From Fodinibacter sp963833495 (GTDB taxonomy: Bacteria; Actinomycetota; Actinomycetes; Actinomycetales; Dermatophilaceae), in the NCBI GenBank assembly GCA_963833495.1, contig CAWHYJ010000020.1:186001-250000 (forward strand): DNA of 64,000 nt, written 5' to 3'. The position numbers and the translations under genes are program-made. The notes under the pieces are model-generated. The model was not told where the DNA came from. It made no database searches and was given only the letters and a program-made list of their open reading frames with translations. This document shows positions 16,549-24,068 of the stretch, piece after piece (position 1 is the first letter of the stretch; the number at the start of each line of letters is the position of its first letter).

Positions 16549-17574
16549 TCAGCGCACCACGACGCGGCTGCCGACCGGCATCAGGCCATTCGCCCAGATC
16601 ATGTCGATGGCGGCGTTGCTGAGCCGGGCGCAGCCGTGCGAGTCGGGATACGGCGGGATGTTCCCCGAGCCGTGCACGGCGATGCCGCCGTTGAAGAAGC
16701 GGGGCCGCCACAGCTTGCCGAGCGAGTTGGTGACCTCGCCGTCGACACCGCGGTAGACCGTGTAGCGGCCGCGCGGCGTCCTCGCGATGGCCTGGTTGCC
16801 GGAGGTGGAGGTGTACTCCTCGCCGCTGCCGGTAGAGGTGTTGAGGATGGTGCGCACCTCGCCGCCGCGCACGACGAGCAGGATCTGGCGGTCGAGGTCG
16901 ATCTCGACGCCGTTGCCGTTCAAGGTCGCCTTCGGCCGCGTCCCCGCCTCGAGCGCCTTCATCGTCCTGGGCCCGACCACGCCGTCACGCCGCAGGCCGG
17001 CCGACTTCTGCAGGGCCCAGACGGCCTGCTGGGTCAGCGACCCGAAGGAGCCGTCGGGGGTGCCGAGCCAGTAGCCGAGCTCCTTGAGGCGCTGCTGCAG
17101 CGCCAGCACCTTCGGCCCGGAGTCGCCGCGCACGAGGTTGGTCGTGGGCGCCGGCTTCGGCTTGGGCTTGGGCTTGGGCTTCGGGGTCGCCGTGGGCTTC
17201 GGTGCCGGCGTGGGCTTCGGGGTCGCCGTGGGCCTCGGTGCCGGCGTGGGCCTCGGTGCCGGCGTGGGCTTCGTGGTGGGTGTCGTGGTGGGCGTGCGGG
17301 CCGGCGTCGTGGGCGTGGGGCTGACGGCCGACGACGGAGCCTCGGTGGGCGTCGGCGTCTCGCTGGGCGAGGGGGCCTGGCTCGACGTCCGCGCCGGCAC
17401 GGAGGTGGGGCTCTCGCTCGGTGCCGACGTCGTGGCCGGCGAGGTGGTCGCCGCTCCCGCGGCCGCCGGGGTGCCGCGACCCGGCACCCAGGTTCCGCAC
17501 CCCGCGAGCAGCACCGCGGCAGCCGTCAGCGCGGCACCGGCACTCGCCGTGCGCGTCCTCGTGGTCCGACCCAT
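16549..17574 (-). CDS. L,D-transpeptidase lipoprotein with peptidoglycan-binding domain
   Basis: 341 residues. A lipobox (LLAGC, Cys26) anchors it outside the membrane. A long Thr/Pro/Lys linker (about 35-150) ends in a PKPTA-type repeat and probably spans the wall. A PG_binding_1 domain (about 150-215, VLALQQRLKELGYW) precedes a YkuD catalytic domain (about 220-341) with HGSGN from His301 and HGCARLS, His313 and nucleophile Cys315. It should form 3-3 peptidoglycan cross-links or attach proteins, and is usually insensitive to penicillins but not carbapenems. It lies upstream of the VWA gene, separated by 91 bp. Confidence 0.92.
   Translation of the reverse strand: MGRTTRTRTASAGAALTAAAVLLAGCGTWVPGRGTPAAAGAATTSPATTSAPSESPTSVPARTSSQAPSPSETPTPTEAPSSAVSPTPTTPARTPTTTPTTKPTPAPRPTPAPRPTATPKPTPAPKPTATPKPKPKPKPKPAPTTNLVRGDSGPKVLALQQRLKELGYWLGTPDGSFGSLTQQAVWALQKSAGLRRDGVVGPRTMKALEAGTRPKATLNGNGVEIDLDRQILLVVRGGEVRTILNTSTGSGEEYTSTSGNQAIARTPRGRYTVYRGVDGEVTNSLGKLWRPRFFNGGIAVHGSGNIPPYPDSHGCARLSNAAIDMIWANGLMPVGSRVVVR
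17155..17275. repeat. Imperfect tandem repeats in the L,D-transpeptidase linker
   Basis: Roughly 18-bp units of the type GGCTTCGGTGCCGGCGTG (plus strand) repeat in degenerate form. They encode the Lys/Pro/Thr linker and are prone to length change. Confidence 0.7.
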
Positions 17575-17704
17575 CAGTTGTCGCTCGCTCTCGTGCTCCG
17601 TGTGCGTCCACCAGCCCCCCCAACAAGACGGGACCCCGGCGGCCTGCGCCAGCCGACGCGCCGGTCGTGACCGACTCGTTAGCCTCGCTCCCGACCCCGC
17701 GGCG

Positions 17705-18577
17705 TCACCCCCGGGAGCGGATCGCCTCGTCGGTCACGATCACCTTGCGGGCGATCTCGACGTGGAGGTTCTCCACCATTCTGCCCCGGTGGGTCACCAC
17801 CCCGGCACCGGCACCGGCATCCCAGGCGGCGAGGACCTCGTGGGCCTCCTCGACCTCCAGCGCCGACGGGGCGAACACCGCGTTGCACGGCTCGACCTGG
17901 CCGGGGTGGATCAGGGTCTTGCCGTCGAAGCCCAGGTCACGGCCCTGCCGGCACTCCGCCTCGAAGCCGTCGAGGTCCTTCACGTCGTTGTAGACGCCGT
18001 CGAGGATCGCGACGCCGGACCGGCGCGCCGCCAGCAGGGCGAGCGACAGCGCGGTCAGCAGCGGTGCCCGGCCCGGCACGTGCCGGGCGCCGAGCTCCTT
18101 GACCAGGTCGTTGGTGCCGATCACCAGGGCGGCCAGCCGCGGTGACGCCGAGGCGATCTCGCCGACGCCGAGGATCGCCGTCGGCGTCTCGACCATGGCC
18201 CACAGCATGGTGTGTGCCGGAGCGCCGTGCCGCTCCATGGCCGCGACCAGCGAGCGCACCTCGTCGGCGCTGTCGACCTTCGGCACGACGATGCCGTCTG
18301 GCCCCGCAGCGCACGCGGCCGCCAGGTCGTCGTCGTGCCACGCGGTGCCGCTGCCGTTGACCCGGATCGTCACCTCTCGCGATCCGTAGTCACCGGATGC
18401 CGCTGCCGCGCAGGCGTTCTCGCGCGCCGCCGCCTTGTGGTCGGGAGCCACGGCATCCTCGAGGTCGAGGATCAGCCCGTCGACGGGGAGGCTCTTCGCC
18501 TTCTCGAGGGCGCGCTCGTTGTTGCTCGGCATGTAGAGCACCGAGCGGCGGGGCCGGTATGCCGGGTCGCCGCTCAC
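17705..18577 (-). CDS. HpcH/HpaI-CitE family CoA-ester lyase (first of two)
   Basis: 290 residues from the GTG at 18577, which overlaps the stop of the preceding lyase gene (GTGA). The fold is a TIM barrel that cleaves or condenses beta-hydroxyacyl-CoA esters such as malyl-CoA, beta-methylmalyl-CoA or citramalyl-CoA, using Mg2+. Family motifs are visible: RRSVLYMPSN near the N-terminus (CoA-binding), LILDLEDAVAP near 40 with metal-ligand acids, VPKVDSADEV near 100, METP-like VETPTAI near 130, and GKTLIHPGQV near 215. The tight pairing with a second lyase suggests consecutive or heteromeric action, for example in the ethylmalonyl-CoA pathway, but no other gene of that pathway is adjacent. Confidence 0.85.
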   Translation of the reverse strand: MSGDPAYRPRRSVLYMPSNNERALEKAKSLPVDGLILDLEDAVAPDHKAAARENACAAAASGDYGSREVTIRVNGSGTAWHDDDLAAACAAGPDGIVVPKVDSADEVRSLVAAMERHGAPAHTMLWAMVETPTAILGVGEIASASPRLAALVIGTNDLVKELGARHVPGRAPLLTALSLALLAARRSGVAILDGVYNDVKDLDGFEAECRQGRDLGFDGKTLIHPGQVEPCNAVFAPSALEVEEAHEVLAAWDAGAGAGVVTHRGRMVENLHVEIARKVIVTDEAIRSRG

Positions 18578-19656
18578 GCGCCCGCCTCCGCACCCGCAGT
18601 GGCGTCACCGGCATACAGCGCGGCCAGCTCGGGGTCGTTGGCCGACAACCGGTCGGCGAGCTCGAGGATGACGAGGCACTGCTTGAGGCTGGCGTCGTCC
18701 TCCATCTTCCCGTCGAGCATCACCGCACCGGTGCCGTCACCCATCGCCGCCTTGACCCGCCGGGCGTGCGCCACGTCGTCGGCGCTGGGGCTGAAGACCT
18801 TCTTGGCGATGGCGATCTGCGCCGGGTGCAGCGTCCAGGTGCCGACGCAGCCGAGCAGGAAGGCATTGCGGAACTGGTCCTCGCACGCGACGACGTCGGC
18901 GATGTCTCCGAAGGGGCCGTAGTACGGGAAGATCCCGTGCATCGCGCAGGCGTCGACCATCCGGGCGATCGTGTAGTGCCAGAGGTCCTGCTGGTAGATG
19001 GCGCGCGCCCCCGCGATGTCGCCACCGACGGGATCCTGGCGCACGAGGTACCCCGGGTGCCCACCTCCGACGCGGGTGGTCTTCATCCGGCGGTCAGCGG
19101 CCAGGTCGGCGGGTCCCAGGCTGATGCCCTGCATCCGCGGGCTGGCGCCGGCGATCTCCTCGACGCTCGCCATGCCGCGGGCGGTCTCGAGGATCGCGTG
19201 CACCAGGATCGGCCGGGTCAGCCCGGCGCGGGCCTCGAGCTGGGCGAGCAGCCGGTCGACGTAGTGGATGTCCTCGGGGCCCTGCACCTTGGGCACCATG
19301 ACGACGTCGAGCCGGTCGCCGATCTCGGTGACCAGGGTGGTGAGGTCGTCGAGCGCCCACGGGGAGTCGAGCGAGTTGATCCGCGTCCAGAGCTGGGTGT
19401 GCTCGCCGAAGTCGGTGGAGCGCGCGATCTCGACCAGCCCGGCGCGCGCGGCCTCCTTGTTCTCGGCCTTGACGGCATCCTCGAGGTTGCCGAGCAGCAC
19501 GTCGACCGACCCGACGAGCTGGGGCACCTTCGCCGCCATCTTCGGGTTGCTCGGGTCGACGAAGTGGATCATCCGGCTCGGCCGGGCCGGCACCTCCCGC
19601 ACCGGGGCGGGCGCGCCCACGGCGAGGGGCGTGAAGAAGTCCTTGGCGCTGCGCAT
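18574..19656 (-). CDS. HpcH/HpaI-CitE family CoA-ester lyase (second, longer)
   Basis: 360 residues from the ATG at 19656, with GAGAGG about 8 nt upstream. It resembles malyl-CoA/beta-methylmalyl-CoA lyases, which are longer than CitE. Visible are a PSRMIHFVDPSN CoA-loop near 30, LLGNLEDAV near 55 with Glu/Asp metal ligands, VVMVPKVQGPEDI near 115, AILETARGM near 150, ISLGPADLAAD near 175 and TLHPAQI near 280. It is the first gene of a two-gene operon with the 290-residue lyase. Substrate assignment between the two is not possible from sequence. Confidence 0.85.
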   Translation of the reverse strand: MRSAKDFFTPLAVGAPAPVREVPARPSRMIHFVDPSNPKMAAKVPQLVGSVDVLLGNLEDAVKAENKEAARAGLVEIARSTDFGEHTQLWTRINSLDSPWALDDLTTLVTEIGDRLDVVMVPKVQGPEDIHYVDRLLAQLEARAGLTRPILVHAILETARGMASVEEIAGASPRMQGISLGPADLAADRRMKTTRVGGGHPGYLVRQDPVGGDIAGARAIYQQDLWHYTIARMVDACAMHGIFPYYGPFGDIADVVACEDQFRNAFLLGCVGTWTLHPAQIAIAKKVFSPSADDVAHARRVKAAMGDGTGAVMLDGKMEDDASLKQCLVILELADRLSANDPELAALYAGDATAGAEAGA

Positions 19657-19815
19657 GAGGGAGCCTCTCGTCGGGCTGGTCGGGGGGAGGAGCGGTCTGC
19701 CGGGGACGCTAGCAGCGCGGGTGGGGCCTGTCGCATGAGCCACGTCACGGTGTGACCGATGCCGCGCAGGCCGCGGCGCGGGGCGCCTCGGCGACCGGTG
19801 TGGGAGAGTGCTGGG

Positions 19816-20442
19816 GTGAGCGAGGAGCAGCCCGGCACAGCCACCACGCAGCTTCCTGCGGCCACACCCACCGCCGCCGAGGCGGCGGACGCACCCGAGG
19901 CGGCGGCGCCGGTACCCGTCAACGTCACGCGGCTCATCCACGAGGCGGCCAGCAAGTCCGGGCTGCTCTGGGTGCGCCTGCCCGACGGCAGCACCCACCC
20001 CGTCTGGCACGTGTGGCACGACGACGGTGACGACCGGGGCACCGGGCCGGCGGCCTACGTGGTGTCCGGCCCGGGCGAGCAGGCACTGCCCTGGCTCCCC
20101 GACGAGGTCGAGCTCATCCTGCGCAGCAAGGACACCGGCGGGCGGCTGATCACGGTGCACGCCACCGCGCGCGAGCTGCGACCCGAGGATGCCGCGTGGG
20201 ACACCGCGGTCGACGTGCTGCGCCCCGAGCGGCTCAACGCCATGGGTGACACGGCCGAGCGCTGGCGGCAGTCGTGCACCATCCGCGTGCTCACGCCCCA
20301 CGGCCGCCTGGTCGAGGGTCCGGGGTCCTACACCGACGGGTCCGGGGTGGTGGCGGTGCGGCCCTCCGCCACGGCGACCATCGGGTGGCGACCGTGGCAC
20401 TGGCGCGGGCGCGCCGGCGCCCGCCGCAACAACCGCGGCTGA
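19816..20442 (+). CDS. Conserved hypothetical protein
   Basis: 208 residues from the GTG at 19816 (GAGAGT hexamer 6 nt upstream). I do not recognise a family. An Ala/Pro/Thr-rich N-terminal 35 residues lead into a compact alpha/beta region with repeated Trp and His (VWHVWHDDGDD near 60) and a C-terminal Arg-rich tail. There is no signal peptide or membrane segment, so it is cytoplasmic and small. It lies upstream of the MgtE-like gene on the same strand with 52 bp between, but that gene has its own promoter. Confidence 0.6.
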   Translation: MSEEQPGTATTQLPAATPTAAEAADAPEAAAPVPVNVTRLIHEAASKSGLLWVRLPDGSTHPVWHVWHDDGDDRGTGPAAYVVSGPGEQALPWLPDEVELILRSKDTGGRLITVHATARELRPEDAAWDTAVDVLRPERLNAMGDTAERWRQSCTIRVLTPHGRLVEGPGSYTDGSGVVAVRPSATATIGWRPWHWRGRAGARRNNRG

Positions 20443-20482
20443 GCCCGCCCGCGAGGCGCCCGGGCCACGCGCCCAGCCCCGA

Positions 20483-20488
20483 TAGCCT
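20483..20488 (+). promoter_or_regulatory. -10 box TAGCCT of a leaderless promoter
   Basis: TAGCCT lies 6 nt before the GTG at 20495 with no Shine-Dalgarno between. Confidence 0.6.
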
Positions 20489-20494
20489 GTTCCG

Positions 20495-21799
20495 GTGAGC
20501 ACGCCGACCCGCGCCTTCGTCGGCCGCCTGACCGAGCTCAGCGTCTTCGACCCGCTCGGTGACCAGGTCGGCCGGGTTCGCGACGTCGTCGTCACCTTCG
20601 GCATGCCCCGCACCCGCCCCCGCGTCATCGGCCTGGTCGTCGAGGTGCCGGGGCGACGCCGGGTGTTCGTGCCGATGACCCGGGTCACCTCGGTCGAGGG
20701 CGGCCAGGTCATCACCACGGGGCTGGTCAACATGCGCCGCTTCGAGCAGCGCGGCAACGAGACCCTCGTGGTGGCCGAGCTCTTCGAGCGGCCCGTGCAC
20801 GTGCGCACCGACGAGGGCGAGGTCGTCGACGCCACCGTCGAGGACGTCGGCATCGAGCAGCTCGGCACTCGTGGCTGGGGCGTGGCCCGGGCGTTCGTGC
20901 GCACCGGCGCCGGTCGCACCGGGCGCAGCAGTCTGAGTCGGCTCGGGCGCCGCCGCGGCGAGACGCTGCTGGTGCCGATCGACGCCGTCATCGGCCTGCG
21001 CGAGCCCACCGAGGCGCAGAGCGCGGTGCGGCTGCTCGAGGCCTACCAGGACCTCAAGCCCGCCGACCTCGCCGAGGTCATCCACGAGCTCACCCCCCGA
21101 CGGCGCGCCGAGGTGGCCGCGGCGCTGGGCGACGAGCGCCTCGCCGACGTCATCGAGGAGCTTCCCGAGGACGACCAGGTCGAGATCCTCGCCGGGCTCG
21201 AGGTCGGCCGCGCGGCCGACGTGCTCGAGGCGATGGAGCCCGACGACGCCGCCGACCTGCTGGCCGAGCTGCCCAAGGAGCGCCAGGAGGAGCTGCTCCA
21301 GAAGATGGAGCCCGACGAGGCCGCCGACCTGCGCCGCCTGCTCACCTACGACGAGAACACCGCCGGTGGCCTGATGACGACCGAGCCGGTCATCCTGGGC
21401 CCGGAGGCGTCGATCGCCGAGGCGCTGGCCGTCGTGCGCCGGGCCGAGCTGTCGACCGCGCTGGCCTGCACCGTCTTCGTCTGCCGCGCCCCGCTCGAGA
21501 CGCCCACCGGGCGCTACCTCGGCATGGTGCACATCCAGCGGCTGCTGCGCGAGCCGCCGCACGCGTCGATCGGCGGCATCCTCGACAAGGACGTCGAGCC
21601 GCTCGCGCCCGACGCCACCCTGGGCCAGGTGGCCCGGATGCTCGCGACCTACGACCTGGTCGGCCTGCCGATCGTCGACGCCGAGGGCCACCTGCTCGGC
21701 GCGGTCACCGTCGACGACGTGCTCGACCACATCCTGCCCGAGGACTGGCGCGAGGAGCGCCACGACGTCGTGACCCCCGAGGGGGTGCGCCGTGGCTGA
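20495..21799 (+). CDS. Soluble MgtE-N/CBS-domain protein
   Basis: 434 residues from a leaderless GTG. Two PRC-barrel-like segments (about 8-85 and 90-170) precede an MgtE intracellular N domain (about 185-290, with the acidic ADLLAELPKERQEELLQKM helix repeats) and two CBS motifs (about 300-430). The transmembrane channel of true MgtE magnesium transporters is absent, so it cannot transport by itself. It may sense Mg2+ or adenylates and act on a partner such as the DUF1003 membrane protein it overlaps. M. tuberculosis Rv1232c has a similar length (from memory). Next to mrp and the sigE locus, its context is conserved. Confidence 0.85.
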   Translation: MSTPTRAFVGRLTELSVFDPLGDQVGRVRDVVVTFGMPRTRPRVIGLVVEVPGRRRVFVPMTRVTSVEGGQVITTGLVNMRRFEQRGNETLVVAELFERPVHVRTDEGEVVDATVEDVGIEQLGTRGWGVARAFVRTGAGRTGRSSLSRLGRRRGETLLVPIDAVIGLREPTEAQSAVRLLEAYQDLKPADLAEVIHELTPRRRAEVAAALGDERLADVIEELPEDDQVEILAGLEVGRAADVLEAMEPDDAADLLAELPKERQEELLQKMEPDEAADLRRLLTYDENTAGGLMTTEPVILGPEASIAEALAVVRRAELSTALACTVFVCRAPLETPTGRYLGMVHIQRLLREPPHASIGGILDKDVEPLAPDATLGQVARMLATYDLVGLPIVDAEGHLLGAVTVDDVLDHILPEDWREERHDVVTPEGVRRG

Positions 21800-22373
21800 G
21801 CGCGACCGCCGGCCCCGCATCGACCAGCCCCGCGAGGGCCGTCGCCGCTGGAACCCGCCGAGCCTGTTCACGGAGGAGTCCTTCGGGGTGCTCTCGGAGA
21901 AGTTCGCCCGCTACATGGGCACCCCGTACTTCCTCATCGGGATGACGCTCTTCGTGGCGGGCTGGCTGCTCTGGAACACCCTGGCGCCGACGGACCTGCG
22001 CTTCGACCCCTACGCGTTCATCTTCCTCACCCTGATCCTCAGCCTGCAGGCCTCCTACGCCGCCCCGCTCATCCTGCTCGCGCAGAACCGCCAGGCCGAC
22101 CGCGACCGGGTGGCGCTGGAGCAGGACCGCAGCCGCGACGAGCGCAACCTCGCCGACACCGAGTTCCTCACCCGCGAGGTCGCCGCCCTGCGCATCGCCC
22201 TGCGCGACCAGGCCACCCGCGACTTCGTGCGCGGCGAGCTGCGCGACCTGCTCGACGAGCTCGAGGAGCGCGGCCTGGTGCTGGTGCGGCGCGAGGAGCT
22301 CGAGGCGGCCCACGAGGCGGCGGCCGCCCGGGCCACCTCGGCCGCGGACGAGGGTGCCGGTTCGCCGACCTAG
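21792..22373 (+). CDS. DUF1003 membrane protein
   Basis: 193 residues from the GTG at 21792, overlapping the preceding gene by 8 bp. The DUF1003 pattern is clear: a short N-terminus, two close membrane segments (about 53-72 and 76-98, with LSLQASYAAPLILLAQNRQADRD between and after) and a coiled-coil-rich acidic C-terminal half (about 105-175). Function is unknown. The overlap with the MgtE-like protein and the same pairing in M. tuberculosis (Rv1231c/Rv1232c, from memory) suggest the two work together, the membrane protein perhaps supplying the anchor or channel that the MgtE-like protein lacks. Confidence 0.85.
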   Translation: MAERDRRPRIDQPREGRRRWNPPSLFTEESFGVLSEKFARYMGTPYFLIGMTLFVAGWLLWNTLAPTDLRFDPYAFIFLTLILSLQASYAAPLILLAQNRQADRDRVALEQDRSRDERNLADTEFLTREVAALRIALRDQATRDFVRGELRDLLDELEERGLVLVRREELEAAHEAAAARATSAADEGAGSPT

Positions 22374-22376
22374 ACT
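22371..22376 (+). promoter_or_regulatory. -10 box TAGACT of a leaderless promoter
   Basis: TAGACT lies 6 nt before the ATG at 22383. Its TAG is also the stop codon of the DUF1003 gene. Confidence 0.6.
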
Positions 22377-22382
22377 GGGGGC

Positions 22383-23516
22383 ATGCCCCAGGTCAGCCCC
22401 GACGCCCTGCACGCCGCCCTCGAGACGGTCATCGACCCCGAGATCCGCAAGCCCGTCACCGAGCTCGGCATGGTCGAGAGCGTCTCCGCCGACGACGCCG
22501 GCCACGTCGCCGTCACGATCCTGCTCACGGTGGCAGCCTGCCCGCTCAAGGACACCCTCACCAACGACACCACCGCGGCCCTGAGCAAGGTCCCCGGCGT
22601 CACCGGTGTCACCGTCACCCTCGGGGTCATGAGCGACGAGCAGCGCGCCACCCTCAAGACCACGCTGCGCGGCGGGGTCGCCGAGCGCGAGGTGCCCTTC
22701 GCGCGGGCCGGCTCGCTGACCCGCGTGTACGCGGTCGCATCCGGCAAGGGCGGGGTCGGCAAGTCGTCGGTCACCGCCAACCTCGCGGCAGCCCTGGCCC
22801 AGCAGGGCCTGCGGGTGGGGGTCGTCGATGCCGACATCTACGGTTTCTCCATCCCCCGCATGCTCGGGGTCACCGGCCGGCCCACCCAGGTCGACGACAT
22901 GATCCTTCCGCCGCTCAGCCACGACGTGAAGGTCATCTCGATCGGCATGTTCGTGCCCGGCAACCAGCCCGTCGTGTGGCGCGGGCCGATGCTGCACCGG
23001 GCCCTCCAGCAGTTCCTCGCCGACGTGTTCTGGGGCGACCTCGACGTGCTCCTGCTCGACCTGCCGCCGGGCACCGGCGACATCGCCATCTCGACCGCCC
23101 AGCTGATCCCGAACGCCGAGATCCTGGTCGTCACCACCCCGCAGGCGGCCGCCGCCGAGGTGGCGGAGCGGGCCGGGGCGATCGCGCTGCAGACCCACCA
23201 GAGGGTGGCCGGCGTCATCGAGAACATGAGCTGGCTCGAGCTGCCCGACGGCTCGCGCCAGGAGATCTTCGGCTCCGGTGGCGGTGCGGAGGTCGCCGCG
23301 TCGCTGACCCGCGCGATCGGCGCCGACGTGCCGCTGCTGGGCCAGATCCCGCTCGACACCCGCCTGCGCATCGGCGCCGACCAGGGGATGCCGGTCGTGC
23401 TCGGTGAGCCCGACTCCCCCGCTGCGGTGGCGCTGCGCGGCATCGCCAAGGGCCTCGGCACGCGGGCCCGCGGCCTCGCCGGTCGCTCCCTCGGCCTCAC
23501 GCCCGCCGGGCGCTGA
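22383..23516 (+). CDS. mrp: Mrp/ApbC-type P-loop ATPase, iron-sulfur cluster carrier
   Basis: 377 residues. An N-terminal DUF59/MIP18 domain (about 5-95, with the VTILLTVAACPLKD cysteine loop) is followed by a deviant Walker A GKGGVGKSS at 121-129 and an LLLDLPPGTGD switch near 225. Family members carry and transfer Fe-S clusters to apo-proteins. The C-terminal CxxC that binds the bridging cluster in E. coli ApbC is missing: the segment after GVIENMSW reads LELPDGSRQEIFG without cysteine. I believe actinobacterial Mrp proteins often look like this, so the cluster site or the role may differ. It converges with tatB, 3 bp apart. Confidence 0.9.
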   Translation: MPQVSPDALHAALETVIDPEIRKPVTELGMVESVSADDAGHVAVTILLTVAACPLKDTLTNDTTAALSKVPGVTGVTVTLGVMSDEQRATLKTTLRGGVAEREVPFARAGSLTRVYAVASGKGGVGKSSVTANLAAALAQQGLRVGVVDADIYGFSIPRMLGVTGRPTQVDDMILPPLSHDVKVISIGMFVPGNQPVVWRGPMLHRALQQFLADVFWGDLDVLLLDLPPGTGDIAISTAQLIPNAEILVVTTPQAAAAEVAERAGAIALQTHQRVAGVIENMSWLELPDGSRQEIFGSGGGAEVAASLTRAIGADVPLLGQIPLDTRLRIGADQGMPVVLGEPDSPAAVALRGIAKGLGTRARGLAGRSLGLTPAGR

Positions 23517-23519
23517 GAC

Positions 23520-24020
23520 CTACGTCGCGTCGGTGTCCCAGGGCACCGGACGGCTGGGGTCCCAGCTGCGCCGGTCGGTGACCACGGGGCCGTCCCCGGC
23601 ACCGTAGATGCCGGTGGGCCCACCGTCGTTCGCTCCGGCCGTGGCGCCGTCGGCGGCAAGAGCCCCGGCGGCAACGGCGCCCCCGGCCACCCCGGCGGCG
23701 TCGCGACCCTTGACCGCACCGCGCACCGAGTCGATCTCGCCCCGGATCGGCGCCACCGCCTCGTCGAGCGGGTCGAGCAGGGCCTCCTTGACGATGCGGC
23801 GGGGGTCGTACTGGCGCGGGTCGTACTGCCGCCAGTTGATCTCCTCGTACTCCGGGCCCAGCTGGTCCTTGAGCTGGTCCTTGGCCCCCTCCGCCATCAC
23901 CCGCAGCTTCCGGATGCCGTGCGCCAGCTTGGCGGCGTACTCCGGCATCCGCTCCGGGCCCAGCACGAACACGGCGATGAGGGCGAGCAGCACGATCTCC
24001 CAACCGTTCACGCCGAACAC
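23520..24020 (-). CDS. tatB: Twin-arginine translocase subunit TatB
   Basis: 166 residues from the GTG at 24020. TatB recognises twin-arginine signals together with TatC. The N-terminal membrane helix and hinge GWEIVLLALIAVFVLGPERMPEY are diagnostic (Glu in the helix, GPE hinge), followed by an amphipathic helix (KLAHGIRKLRVMAEGAKDQL) and an acidic, Ala/Gly-rich tail. The length and long tail fit TatB rather than TatA. Its place after sigE-rseA-htrA matches M. tuberculosis Rv1221-Rv1224. The two RR-signal hydrolases at the start of the window are likely clients. Confidence 0.9.
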   Translation of the reverse strand: MFGVNGWEIVLLALIAVFVLGPERMPEYAAKLAHGIRKLRVMAEGAKDQLKDQLGPEYEEINWRQYDPRQYDPRRIVKEALLDPLDEAVAPIRGEIDSVRGAVKGRDAAGVAGGAVAAGALAADGATAGANDGGPTGIYGAGDGPVVTDRRSWDPSRPVPWDTDAT

Positions 24021-24068
24021 CGGGCCATCACCGTCCTTTCGTCACTGCAGGGCACGCGCGGGCGGTGG

